In this document: piece after piece, positions 14,731-22,292 of the stretch | How the letters are laid out: each line of letters opens with the position of its first letter | How positions within the stretch are numbered: the first letter of the stretch is position 1 | Assembly: GCA_022567475.1 (NCBI GenBank) | Contig: JADFGZ010000004.1 | Span: 1-38,645 of the forward strand | From: Acidobacteriota bacterium | GTDB taxonomy: Bacteria > Acidobacteriota > Terriglobia > 2-12-FULL-54-10 | DNA: 38,645 bases | Direction of reading: 5' to 3' | Position numbers and translations under genes: made by a program | Notes under the pieces: generated by a model | Seen by the model: only the letters and a program-made list of their open reading frames with translations | The model's database searches: none | Told to the model about the DNA's origin: nothing

Positions 14731-16539
14731 ATGGATTTTCCCAAAAGGTCTGAAATCGAACAGGAAGCCTTCTTCGACCATGTCTATGAAAAGACGTTGG
14801 AGGCCCAATGTGCCCGCGGCGCCATTGAACATTTCTTCGACGTCGCGGGAACGAAGGTTCGACTCCGCTTCGCGGGCGATCGCCTCGTGCGGGAGCTTGT
14901 GCCCGCTCTCGAACACCTGAGGGCCGCCCCGAGCGCGCAGGCGGACGTCACATTCAACATATGGGACAGCGAGACGACCGGCGTCGAGATGCCGCCGCCG
15001 CCTTGCGACCGCACGCATTTTACGGATCGAGGCGACTTCTGGGGATTTAAAAGCGAACGTTTTCGGACAGCGTTCCATTGGTTCGATTACTCGGTCAATT
15101 TGATGGACCGCCATTCGAAGACGGCGGTCTACTGGGTTCAGACCGGCAATACTCTGCCTTATTGGACAAAGGCGTCACCCCTGCGGACCCTATTCCACTG
15201 GTGGATGGAAATGAACGGTCGCCAATTGCTGCACGCGGCCGCGGTTGGCAACCGGAATGGAGCTGTACTCATTACCGGACCGGGTGGGATCGGGAAATCG
15301 ACGACGGCGCTCGCAGCCCTCACTCACGGGATGAATTACGTCGCCGACGATTATCTAATTGTCGGCCTCGATCCCGAACCTAAAGCCTACAGCCTTTACA
15401 GCACCGCGAAGCTCAACTCCGATCAGGTGGGCACGTTTCCACAGTTGGCTCCGCTGATCTCCAATGGCGACTTCCACGGCGAGGAGAAGGCCATGATGTG
15501 TCTTTTTCCGCATTTCACGCCGCAGATTTCACCTGCCCTGCCGCTCCGCGCGATCCTTACGCCGCGCATTACCGGAGGAAGCGAGACCACGTTAGCGCCC
15601 GCCGACCGGGAAACACTTTACCGCGCGGCCTCTTTCACCACCATGTCGCAGCTGCCGAGTGTCGGCCGCCACACGCTCGACTTCATTGGTAGGCTCACGG
15701 AATGCCTGCCGGGGTTCGATCTCGCACTGGGCTCCGATCTTGCGGGAGTCGTACGGGAGATAGACCGCTTGCTTGCGCTGCTGGAGGCAGACGTAGGCGC
15801 GTCCTTTATTAGCTCTGCGAGCCGTACCTCAGCGGCCGGTGCAGCTCCGCTCGTGAGCGTGATCGTTCCCGTCTACAACGGGGCCGCGTTTCTACGGGAC
15901 GCGATCGAGAGCATTCTCGGTCAAGGCTATCCGTCAATTGAGATCATAGTGGTGGACGATGGATCAACGGACGACATTGACGGCGCGGTTGCATCGCTCT
16001 CTGCAAATATACGCTTCTTCCAACAGAACAACTCCGGCGTTGCCGCCGCCCGAAACCGGGGAATCCGAGACGCATTAGGAGAATTCATCGCTTTTCTCGA
16101 CGTGGACGACCTCTGGCCGGAGAACAACCTGAAAGTGTTGGTTGACGTCTTGCGCGAACAGACCCACATCGACGTCGTTCACGGCCACGGGCAGCTCATG
16201 GAGCTTGATGCCACGACTGGTGAATACGAGTATGTCGGCAATCCCCGCGAGTCTTTTCCGTTCTCTATCGGAGCCGCGCTGTTCCGGCGCAGTGTCTTTG
16301 AAACCGTGGGCCTATTCGACACGAAACTACGGTTCGGGGAGGACACTGACTGGTTCACTCGTGCCCAAGAAATCGGAGTCGTCCTTAAAAGGCTCTCGCA
16401 AGTGACCTTATTGGTCCGCCGCCATGAGCAGAACATGACGCGTGGTAAGTCTCTGATCGAGCTCAACACACTACAGGTCTTTAAAAAGGCGCTCGACCGC
16501 AAACGGCAACGGGATGGCAGGAGTTTGGTGCGGTCTTAG
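14731..16539 (+). CDS. HprK-like serine kinase fused to a GT2 glycosyltransferase
   Basis: 602 residues, two domains. The N-terminal part (1 to about 360) is an HPr-kinase-like protein of the type found in lasso-peptide clusters. It has the lead-in LLHAAAVG, P-loop GPGGIGKST (183-191) and, after it, MNYVADDYLIVGL with the conserved DD pair. It lacks the dedicated N-terminal domain of true HprK and there is no HPr gene nearby. The C-terminal part (about 372-602) is a GT2 domain beginning LVSVIVPVYNGAAFL, with VVDDGSTDD, an intact metal site FLDVDDLW and an intact GEDTDWF. A single polypeptide could thus phosphorylate and glycosylate one substrate. Known relatives (PadeK, PsmK) phosphorylate the C-terminal Ser of a lasso peptide. 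ATG 14731 has GGAG 7 nt upstream. There is no stop or frameshift between domains, so the fusion is real in this sequence. Confidence 0.88.
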   Translation: MDFPKRSEIEQEAFFDHVYEKTLEAQCARGAIEHFFDVAGTKVRLRFAGDRLVRELVPALEHLRAAPSAQADVTFNIWDSETTGVEMPPPPCDRTHFTDRGDFWGFKSERFRTAFHWFDYSVNLMDRHSKTAVYWVQTGNTLPYWTKASPLRTLFHWWMEMNGRQLLHAAAVGNRNGAVLITGPGGIGKSTTALAALTHGMNYVADDYLIVGLDPEPKAYSLYSTAKLNSDQVGTFPQLAPLISNGDFHGEEKAMMCLFPHFTPQISPALPLRAILTPRITGGSETTLAPADRETLYRAASFTTMSQLPSVGRHTLDFIGRLTECLPGFDLALGSDLAGVVREIDRLLALLEADVGASFISSASRTSAAGAAPLVSVIVPVYNGAAFLRDAIESILGQGYPSIEIIVVDDGSTDDIDGAVASLSANIRFFQQNNSGVAAARNRGIRDALGEFIAFLDVDDLWPENNLKVLVDVLREQTHIDVVHGHGQLMELDATTGEYEYVGNPRESFPFSIGAALFRRSVFETVGLFDTKLRFGEDTDWFTRAQEIGVVLKRLSQVTLLVRRHEQNMTRGKSLIELNTLQVFKKALDRKRQRDGRSLVRS

Positions 16540-16557
16540 CGGCAGCTTAATTTCGGT

Positions 16558-16593
16558 GAGTCGGATGAGTCGGATGAGTCGGATGATACGGAT
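16558..16593 (+). repeat. 9-bp tandem repeat at the start of the SDR gene
   Basis: Three perfect GAGTCGGAT units and a fourth (GATACGGAT) lie in tandem, then decay further. Being a multiple of three, the repeat keeps frame. Each unit offers another in-frame ATG (16565, 16574, 16583, 16592, then 16595 and 16604). Confidence 0.8.
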
Positions 16594-17497
16594 GATGCGA
16601 CGAATGATCACGTGGGCGGCCTCTTTTCTTCGGAGCCCCCTTACCAGAGCAGCAGCACCCCCCGCCCGTCTACGCACGTTGCTCGTCACGGGCGCAGCCG
16701 GCCATGTCGCAAGTTGCCTGCGTCCGGGGCTGCGCGAGATGTTCCCGCGCCTGCGGCTCGTCGATATTCGCCCGGTCGCGAATCTCGCGCCGGTGGAAGA
16801 GTTCATGCGCGCCGACCTGTCCGCACCCGGGGTTGCGGAGCGAGCTGTGGCGGGAGTCGATGCCATCGTTCATCTTGCAGCTGTAGCGAAGGAGGCGCCC
16901 TTCGAGATGCTCCACGACGCCAACATCATAGCCACCTATAATCTGTTCGAGGCCGCTCGCCGGCAAGGTGTCCGACGAATCGTTTTTACGAGCACGATGC
17001 ATGTCATGGGGTTCTACCGGCGTGATGAGCCGTTCGACGAGCAGAGCCCACTCAGACCGGACAGCCGCTATGCAGTCAGCAAGGCATTTGGTGAAGCGCT
17101 CGCGCGCCTCTACGCTGACAAGCACGGCCTCCGTGTAGTGTGTCTTCGGATTGGTCACCTGATGCCCACGGAGGACGAAGCGGAGCCTGGCAATTGGGCC
17201 AGTCCCGAAGATCTGCTGTCACTGGTGCGCATCGGTCTCGAACATCCCGACCTTCGCTTCGAGGTTTTTCATGTGATAGCGAACTACGAGGGCGCACCCG
17301 TCCGCATGTCGAGCGCGACCCGTTATGGATTCGTGCCGCGCAGGGCGACCGAGACCTTCGCAAGGACTCTTGCCAGAGCCCGCTCGGCTTGGCCATCGGA
17401 TTCGGTTGCCCAAATGAGTCAAGGCGCAACCTTCGCCTCCGCGGAATATTCCGGTGCTCCGCACGAATCGCCGGTGGATCTGAAAACGAACTCTTGA
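16565..17497 (+). CDS. uronate-dehydrogenase-like extended SDR (NAD-dependent epimerase/dehydratase family)
   Basis: About 310 residues. The Rossmann start is TLLVTGAAGHVASCLRPGL, with the last Gly of TGxxGxxG replaced by Ala. Further motifs are IVHLAAV, NIIATYNLFEAAR, IVFTSTMHVMGFY and the catalytic YAVSK. The PFEM...NII..YNLFEAAR and RYAVSKAFGEALARLYADKHG-type blocks resemble bacterial uronate dehydrogenase (Udh), which oxidises glucuronate or galacturonate to the aldarate lactone. A sugar-modifying role beside three glycosyltransferase domains is plausible. The start is uncertain: ATG 16514 overlaps the previous gene, and six in-frame ATGs lie in a 9-bp tandem repeat. I chose the first ATG after the previous stop. 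The C-terminal 50 residues do not match the family well. Confidence 0.75.
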   Translation: MSRMSRMIRMMRRMITWAASFLRSPLTRAAAPPARLRTLLVTGAAGHVASCLRPGLREMFPRLRLVDIRPVANLAPVEEFMRADLSAPGVAERAVAGVDAIVHLAAVAKEAPFEMLHDANIIATYNLFEAARRQGVRRIVFTSTMHVMGFYRRDEPFDEQSPLRPDSRYAVSKAFGEALARLYADKHGLRVVCLRIGHLMPTEDEAEPGNWASPEDLLSLVRIGLEHPDLRFEVFHVIANYEGAPVRMSSATRYGFVPRRATETFARTLARARSAWPSDSVAQMSQGATFASAEYSGAPHESPVDLKTNS

Positions 17498-17634
17498 TGT
17501 GGCGTGAGGCTTTCTTGCATTTTGGCGTTTTCACGACTCGGATTGTACGGTTCCGGGCTGGTGAAGTAGAGTCGGGCGCTGCGGGAGCGCTATCGGCCAA
17601 GAAATTGTCCGCCGGAAACTCATCCAGACGATGA
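17497..17634 (+). CDS. candidate 45-codon small peptide at the operon end
   Basis: The ATG overlaps the TGA of the SDR gene by one base (TGATG) and the ORF ends 7 nt before a strong hairpin, exactly where a last, translationally coupled gene would sit. It encodes MWREAFLHFGVFTTRIVRF followed by an Ala/Gly/Ser-rich half ending SAGNSSRR. There is no Shine-Dalgarno and no recognised family. It lacks the Y-x2-P-x-L lasso leader motif, so it is not a classical precursor. Several serines in the C-terminal half could be kinase or glycosylation targets. It may equally be chance. Confidence 0.3.
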   Translation: MWREAFLHFGVFTTRIVRFRAGEVESGAAGALSAKKLSAGNSSRR

Positions 17635-17641
17635 GCGGGGG

Positions 17642-17659
17642 AGCCGACTTCGGTCGGCT
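17642..17659 (+). terminator. UUCG-tetraloop hairpin ending the PqqD operon
   Basis: AGCCGAC-TTCG-GTCGGCT: a perfect 7-bp GC-rich stem closed by the very stable UUCG loop, followed by TTTCC. It is 145 nt after the SDR stop and 7 nt after the small ORF. The T tract is short, so efficiency is uncertain. Confidence 0.65.
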
Positions 17660-17995
17660 TTCCACGAATCAACAGCTTCTCACCGGATCGATAGATCTCC
17701 GGAATGCTTGAAAAAACTCATGCTCCCTCCGGCAATCAATGCATCAGTTTTTGCGGCCTGTTCGAACTCCTCCGTGGGCCGATAGCACAGCCCCAATGGC
17801 GATAGTTTGCTATTCGGAGATAGTGATCACCCTCCCTGAAACGCAGAGGAGACAATTCCCAGATTACTCCTCAAAAGTCGCCTGCTGTTCAGTAATGGTT
17901 CTCTGGCCTCAGGGGCCGACTACCGGACGTACAGGCCGCCCCTATCCATATATTGCTGTCGCTGGTGTTCGCTCTTCTTTTTGATTCCGTGAAGT
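17660..17995. other. spacer after the operon hairpin
   Basis: 336 bp separating the operon from the next, oppositely oriented gene. It contains one copy of a short dispersed repeat (17859-17899). Minus-strand frames around 17660-17770 are open and could be decayed coding sequence, but I recognise nothing. Confidence 0.4.
17859..17899 (+). repeat. dispersed repeat D, copy 1
   Basis: 41 bp starting CCAGATTACTCCTCA and ending AGTAATGGT. It differs from 32968-33009 at about six positions, and the similarity continues upstream (GCAGAG, GAGGA..CAA.TCC). A weaker copy lies at 20304-20337. All three are in the same orientation and outside genes. Confidence 0.65.
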
Positions 17996-19105
17996 TCATC
18001 GGCGCAAGAGATCGGAGTAGGTGCGAACCTTCTCGGCTGAGAAGTTCGCGAGCAATTCGTCGAGATCCTGCACGATCGACGCGCTATAGTAGCCGGGCAC
18101 CGACACGGACCGCGCGAACCGGCCGAAGATCGACCGGATAATCACGCTTCGATCGGTATGCGGGAAGCGGTTCAGGTTTTCCATATACCGCCCGAAGTTG
18201 CCGTTGCGGAACAGATAATTCTCCACGTTCGATACGTAGAATGCCGACAGGCGCTCATCGTGCTCCGTCATCCAGCGCCCAATCGCAGCCAAGGCGTGCG
18301 TCCCGCCGAAATCGCCCACAACCGGAATTACGCCGTCGCGTCGCTGCAGGGAGCGGACAAACTGGAAGTCGTCTTCTGACGCGAGGTAGCTCAACTGGCG
18401 ACCCTCCTGGTCGGTCTCGGTCAGCAGTTCGCGATAGGTTGGGTTGTAGCTTTGCGGTGGCCTCCCGAAAGACTGAAACCGCAGCGACAGTCCCGAGTCG
18501 ACAAAAGCCGCATGGAACTGTTCGATGGTGGCATGCTCCTCGACCGATATCGGGATGCCGAATCGCTGGATGGCGTCATGGAGCCGCCGGTCGAGCGCGA
18601 GCGTGGCCGACGGCCTTGTGCTATCAATGTAGGCGACGATCCGGTCGATGCCGGCATCGCGCCAGCTCTCGACACCGTCGGGAACGGGCCTGCCGGTCAG
18701 CAGGCTCAAGTATTCCATGCGGTTTCGCGCCGTCGCGAACAGAGCCTTGAACAGCAGGTGCAGCAGCAAGTTGTCGCGCCGGGTGTCGACGATGAACGCG
18801 ACTGTGGGGCGGATGTGGGCGATGTAGGAAAAGTTCTGATCGGGGCCCACCCCGATGTAGACCCCGCCTGTGATACCCCGCTGCTCGAGATGCGGCATGA
18901 CGTGCAGGTACGATTTTTCGTTTGATATGAGATTGTCGGTGTCGAAATATCCGCTCGGCTCGGAGAGTTTCTCGACGAGCTGCACGAACGGCAACGGCGC
19001 CGGAGTCGGCTGGATTTGGAGCCGAACGGCCGACACTGCCGCTGCGGCGACGACACAAATGGTGAAGGCGACGAGGCGCGTCCGGCGGTGGATTCGGGAG
19101 ATCAT
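17996..19105 (-). CDS. exported protein of unknown function (resembles the LIC_10091 family)
   Basis: 369 residues with an N-terminal signal or membrane segment (LVAFTICVVAAAAVSAV after an Arg-rich start). Conserved-looking blocks include SEPSGYFDTDNLISNE, GGVYIGVGPDQNF, AFIVDTRRDNLLLHLLF, and near the C-terminus GDFGGTHALAAIG and AFYVSNVENYLF. I associate this pattern with LIC_10091-like proteins (probably a Rossmann-like fold) from memory, not from a search. No catalytic function is claimed. The ATG at 19105 gives the signal peptide; only GAG precedes it. Monocistronic, divergent from the next gene. Confidence 0.7.
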   Translation of the reverse strand: MISRIHRRTRLVAFTICVVAAAAVSAVRLQIQPTPAPLPFVQLVEKLSEPSGYFDTDNLISNEKSYLHVMPHLEQRGITGGVYIGVGPDQNFSYIAHIRPTVAFIVDTRRDNLLLHLLFKALFATARNRMEYLSLLTGRPVPDGVESWRDAGIDRIVAYIDSTRPSATLALDRRLHDAIQRFGIPISVEEHATIEQFHAAFVDSGLSLRFQSFGRPPQSYNPTYRELLTETDQEGRQLSYLASEDDFQFVRSLQRRDGVIPVVGDFGGTHALAAIGRWMTEHDERLSAFYVSNVENYLFRNGNFGRYMENLNRFPHTDRSVIIRSIFGRFARSVSVPGYYSASIVQDLDELLANFSAEKVRTYSDLLRR

Positions 19106-19466
19106 CTCAACGTCATGGCGATCAGCCCCATTATAGGTGATTATGGGTGGTTCCGCCTGACGACGAGCTATGCCGGTTCCTGAATCAACTCAAGGCCACG
19201 CACCGCCAGCCACGCACCGTCAAGTGATGAGGGGCGGGCGCCGATCCATGCCGCCAGTTTCCGAGATGGCGACCACACTAAGACGACGCGGGAGTTGGCA
19301 GCCAGACCGGAAAAAACTGCGGGTTAGGTGACCGTATTCGTTGGCGTCATAGGAAGGGAACCAGTTCGGCGAGGTCCGCGACCCTGTTTCTCAGGTAGAA
19401 CGGATGTGAAGTTATGATATCCTAAGCCGGAAATTTCTTAGTTAGAGACCAGAGGAGGAATCCACG
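19106..19466 (+). promoter_or_regulatory. divergent spacer with a probable promoter for the 19467 gene
   Basis: 361 bp. TATGAT at 19413-19418 is a good -10, giving a leader of about 40 nt that contains the strong Shine-Dalgarno AGAGGAGG; the -35 is not convincing. CCACGCACCG occurs twice 14 bp apart near 19196-19220. No gene is seen. Confidence 0.35.
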
Positions 19467-20099
19467 ATGAAACGCTATGTTTCCGTTGCGGCGTTCGCGC
19501 TGCTCGCCGTCGTATCGCTTGTCGCTCAGGCACCAGAGGGGTGGAGGTTGCGCGTTGATCGCAGCACGAGCGCGTCGGACCCCGACGCTGCGGGCGACAT
19601 CAAGTTCGTCACGATGGGCACGGGCTTCCATGCGACCAACCCCCAGGCGGCCGTCTACTGGAACCCGGCCAATACGGCCACCGGGAATTACTCGCTCAAA
19701 GGAACATTCACTCTGGTGAAGCCGAGCGACCATACAAACTACTACGGCCTCGTGTTCGGTGGGAGCGATCTCGAAGGTTCGGGGCAGAGCTACCTCTATT
19801 TCATGGTGGCGCAGAATGGGACCTGGCTCATCAAACGCCGAGACGGTGATGCCTCAGCGCCAACCGTGACGGAGAAAACGGCCAGCGACACCGTGAAGAC
19901 GCCCGACGCGAGTGGCAAGTCTACCAACGCGCTCGAAGTGCGCGTCATGGACGACAAGATCGATTACGTCGTCAACGGCACGGTCGTACACACGACGCCA
20001 AAGACCGGGCTGACGGCGAAGACCGACGGCATCTATGGCATCCGGATTAATCACCACCTGGAGGTTCATGTGGATGGGTTCGCGCTCTCGGAGCAGTAG
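19467..20099 (+). CDS. exported DUF1080-like (concanavalin-fold) protein
   Basis: 210 residues. The signal peptide is MKRYVSVAAFALLAVVSLVA followed by QAPEGW. The mature part is beta-rich, with GLVFGGSDLEGSGQSYLYFMV in the middle and GIRINHHLEVHVDGFAL at the end. This is the pattern of small lectin/laminin-G-like domains (DUF1080 or 3-keto-disaccharide-hydrolase relatives) that recognise or cleave sugars. No catalytic residues can be assigned. AGAGGAGG precedes the ATG at good spacing. Alone in its transcription unit. Confidence 0.7.
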   Translation: MKRYVSVAAFALLAVVSLVAQAPEGWRLRVDRSTSASDPDAAGDIKFVTMGTGFHATNPQAAVYWNPANTATGNYSLKGTFTLVKPSDHTNYYGLVFGGSDLEGSGQSYLYFMVAQNGTWLIKRRDGDASAPTVTEKTASDTVKTPDASGKSTNALEVRVMDDKIDYVVNGTVVHTTPKTGLTAKTDGIYGIRINHHLEVHVDGFALSEQ

Positions 20100-20196
20100 C
20101 CCGCTCGCCACGCGATTGCACCGCGACTCAAGGGCTTGCGGCCGTGGCCCGTTAACGACCTGGAGGATCACCGCCAAGAGCCGGTATTCCCACCAC

Positions 20197-20222
20197 CAAC
20201 GGCGGTGGCGCAACCACCGTTG
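20197..20222. terminator. stem-loop between convergent genes
   Basis: CAACGGCGGT pairs with ACCACCGTTG (one mismatch in 10 bp, 6-nt loop), about 100 bp after the 20099 stop and before the convergent amidohydrolase stop. There is no T tract, so a bidirectional block or processed end is only suggested. Confidence 0.4.
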
Positions 20223-20303
20223 AACTCGTCTAGCAAATAATCGGGGATCGCCGCCGAAGCAGGTCTCTAAAACTTGCAGGATTTACCTCAGATTTGGCAG
20301 AGC

Positions 20304-20337
20304 GCTCCTCCCTTGTCGCCTACTGTTTCAGGAATGG
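20304..20337 (+). repeat. dispersed repeat D, degenerate copy
   Basis: Contains CTCCTC, then GTCGCCTACTGTTTCAGGAA, which matches GTCGCCTGCTGTTCAGTAA of the 17859 copy with one insertion and two changes. Located 27 bp downstream of the stop of the amidohydrolase gene. Confidence 0.45.
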
Positions 20338-20363
20338 GCAGAGCGCCGGATCGCCGGACTACA

Positions 20364-22127
20364 TCACCGAACCAGCGAATAAGCCTTCTTACCCCCAACA
20401 AATGTCAGCACCACGTTCAGCTCCGAAATTTCCGGCTCCGGCACTGTCATGTAATCGCCGTCCAGGATGACGAGATCGGCTAGTTTCCCCGGTTCCAGGC
20501 TGCCCAGCCTGTCTTGTTCTCCGACAAAGGCTGCCGCCCAAATCGTCTTCATTCGCAGGGCATCCTCGCGGGATATTTTCTGATTCCGGCCCCATACCCT
20601 GGTGGAACCGTCGACACAGCGGCAAACCGCTTTTCCGATGGTCCACAGCGGCTTTCCGGCGATTGCATCTCCTGTGTCGGCTTCCAGGGTCGGATAGATC
20701 CCCGCGTCGAGATACGTTTTGATCGGCAGCATTCTGTTCATAGATTCGGTGCCAAAGACCCTTTGGTGCGCCTCCGAGCCGCGCACCTGGTCGCCGAAGA
20801 TGTCCTTCAGGAGATTGCTGGGAGTGATTCCCAGGCGCGCCATGCGGGCAATGTCGCTGGGATCGACTTCCACCATGTGGTCTAAGGTGTAGCGTTGGTT
20901 GCTACTTTTCGTGACCGGAGTCCGCTGCGCTTCCTCAATGAGGTCCAGCATATGGCGAACTGCGATGTCGCCGAGAACGTGGCTGTTCGGAGCGCTCCAG
21001 CCGTAGCGGAACGTTTCCAGCAGCCGCTCGCGCAGTTGGTTCCAGCGGTTCATGATCGCCGCGTATTCCGTCGCTTCTTCCGGAGTGCCGGCAATGTTCC
21101 CTTCGATGCGGGTGGACCAGTGCCCGAAGGCGTCGGCGCGGCCCGGCAAGGCAGTGCCGCCGCCGGCTCCGGAAATTCGCAACCAGTCGTCTCCGATGTC
21201 GCTCACGTTGCCCGTGTGGGGGATATCCAGAGGGCCGGGGAAGCCGACGCGCCAGCGCAAGGTCAGATCGCCCGCCAGCCAGATTTCCCGAATGGCGTTA
21301 AACTCTCCGGGAGTGATCCGTGTGATGATCGTTGTCAGGCCCCAACCGTTCACCATCTTCATCCCCTGCTTGTGCCAGGGGAGGATCTGCTCCTCGGGAA
21401 GGTTCCACATCAAGTAATCCCCCAGAAGCTGGTTGGCCCTTCCTTGGGGGATGACGCCCCCTTGGGCGGGCAGGCCAGCGGTGTCGGACGGGATGCCAGC
21501 CAAATCCAGCGCTTTTGTGTTGGCGGCCATTGGACCGCTATTGGTCATTCCGACGAAAACCACCGGGTTCTGGGGAGAAGCGGCGTCCAGTTGCTGCATG
21601 GTCATCTGGGGGAGGATGCGATCGCGGATATACACCGAAATACGGACGAGTTCGCCGGGACGGTGTGCTTCTACGGCTCTGCTTACGTCCCGCAGAGCCA
21701 TTTCTACGTCGTCCCAATAAAGTCCCAACCACTGAATCTCTCCCTCCCACTGGATTCCTTTCTCTTTCAGCAACATATGCGCAATGGCGTACCCCCCGAA
21801 GTGATAGTGGGTATCGATCATCCCGGGGATGGCGGTTTTTCCCTGCAGATCCACCTTCTCGGTGTCCGGCCCAGCCATCTTCAGAAGTCTGTCGCTGTTG
21901 CCCACTGCCAGGATACGCTCTCCGCGTATCGCGAGGGCCTCTGCTATGGAAAACTGATCGTCAACTGTCAGTATATTTCCGTTATATAGGATGGTCTCGG
22001 GGTAGGCGAGGACCTCTGGCGGTATGTCCTGAGACTTGGCAGGCCCGGCAAAAGTAAGCAAAAATAAGGCAGAAACCGTAGCTAAGAGCGGGCTTAGTGT
22101 GCGTAATTTTCCTGGTATGCTTTTCAT
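20364..22127 (-). CDS. exported amidohydrolase, YtcJ-like (Amidohydro_3)
   Basis: 587 residues. The signal peptide LSPLLATVSALFLLTFAGPA ends before KSQD. The metal-dependent hydrolase core has the beta-sandwich lead ETILYNGNILTVDD, metal-binding His107-x-His109 in PGMIDTHYHF, and the closing sandwich motif GSLEPGKLADLVILDGD. Family members hydrolyse C-N bonds of amides, ureas or cyclic amides with one or two metals. The substrate is unknown; the location is periplasmic or extracellular. ATG 22127 has GGAGG 5 nt upstream. It lies 165 bp downstream of an exported amidase on the same strand, so the pair may act on successive amide bonds. A paralogue lies at 30687-32654. Confidence 0.9.
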   Translation of the reverse strand: MKSIPGKLRTLSPLLATVSALFLLTFAGPAKSQDIPPEVLAYPETILYNGNILTVDDQFSIAEALAIRGERILAVGNSDRLLKMAGPDTEKVDLQGKTAIPGMIDTHYHFGGYAIAHMLLKEKGIQWEGEIQWLGLYWDDVEMALRDVSRAVEAHRPGELVRISVYIRDRILPQMTMQQLDAASPQNPVVFVGMTNSGPMAANTKALDLAGIPSDTAGLPAQGGVIPQGRANQLLGDYLMWNLPEEQILPWHKQGMKMVNGWGLTTIITRITPGEFNAIREIWLAGDLTLRWRVGFPGPLDIPHTGNVSDIGDDWLRISGAGGGTALPGRADAFGHWSTRIEGNIAGTPEEATEYAAIMNRWNQLRERLLETFRYGWSAPNSHVLGDIAVRHMLDLIEEAQRTPVTKSSNQRYTLDHMVEVDPSDIARMARLGITPSNLLKDIFGDQVRGSEAHQRVFGTESMNRMLPIKTYLDAGIYPTLEADTGDAIAGKPLWTIGKAVCRCVDGSTRVWGRNQKISREDALRMKTIWAAAFVGEQDRLGSLEPGKLADLVILDGDYMTVPEPEISELNVVLTFVGGKKAYSLVR

Positions 22128-22252
22128 AGGGCCTCCATTCCTTAACTTGAAATTCCTAAGGGGACTTCCTACCGTTTACCTTCCCCATTTCCAATGTCCT
22201 CCAGTAACACGCTGAAAATCTGGTACGAGCTGAGACGGGCGCCTGGGCCCGC

Positions 22253-22272
22253 TCTGCCGCAACGACGGCAGA
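22253..22272. other. perfect stem-loop between amidase and amidohydrolase genes
   Basis: TCTGCCG-CAACGA-CGGCAGA, 20 nt past the amidase stop. No T tract follows on either strand, so I call it a structure, not a terminator. The adjacent 22219-22245 segment (TACGAGCTGAGACGGGCGCC...) matches the upstream arm of dispersed repeat A at 28697. Confidence 0.5.
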
Positions 22273-22292
22273 AAGCTTGCATTCTCGAAGGC

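Noticed and set aside
14731-15800. True HPr kinase/phosphorylase of carbon catabolite control
   Set aside because: The HprK N-terminal domain and HPr gene are absent, and the domain is fused to a GT2 beside RiPP-type genes.
17076-17672. 198-codon minus-strand frame
   Set aside because: Mostly antisense to the SDR gene and crosses the terminator hairpin; no domain recognised.
17686-17770. Decayed coding sequence on the minus strand downstream of the operon
   Set aside because: Short open stretches only; no family could be recognised.
20895-21989. 364-codon plus-strand open frame
   Set aside because: Antisense shadow of the exported amidohydrolase with no ribosome site or family motif.
22253-22272. 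Rho-independent terminator of the amidase gene
   Set aside because: Perfect hairpin but no T tract on either strand; listed only as a stem-loop.
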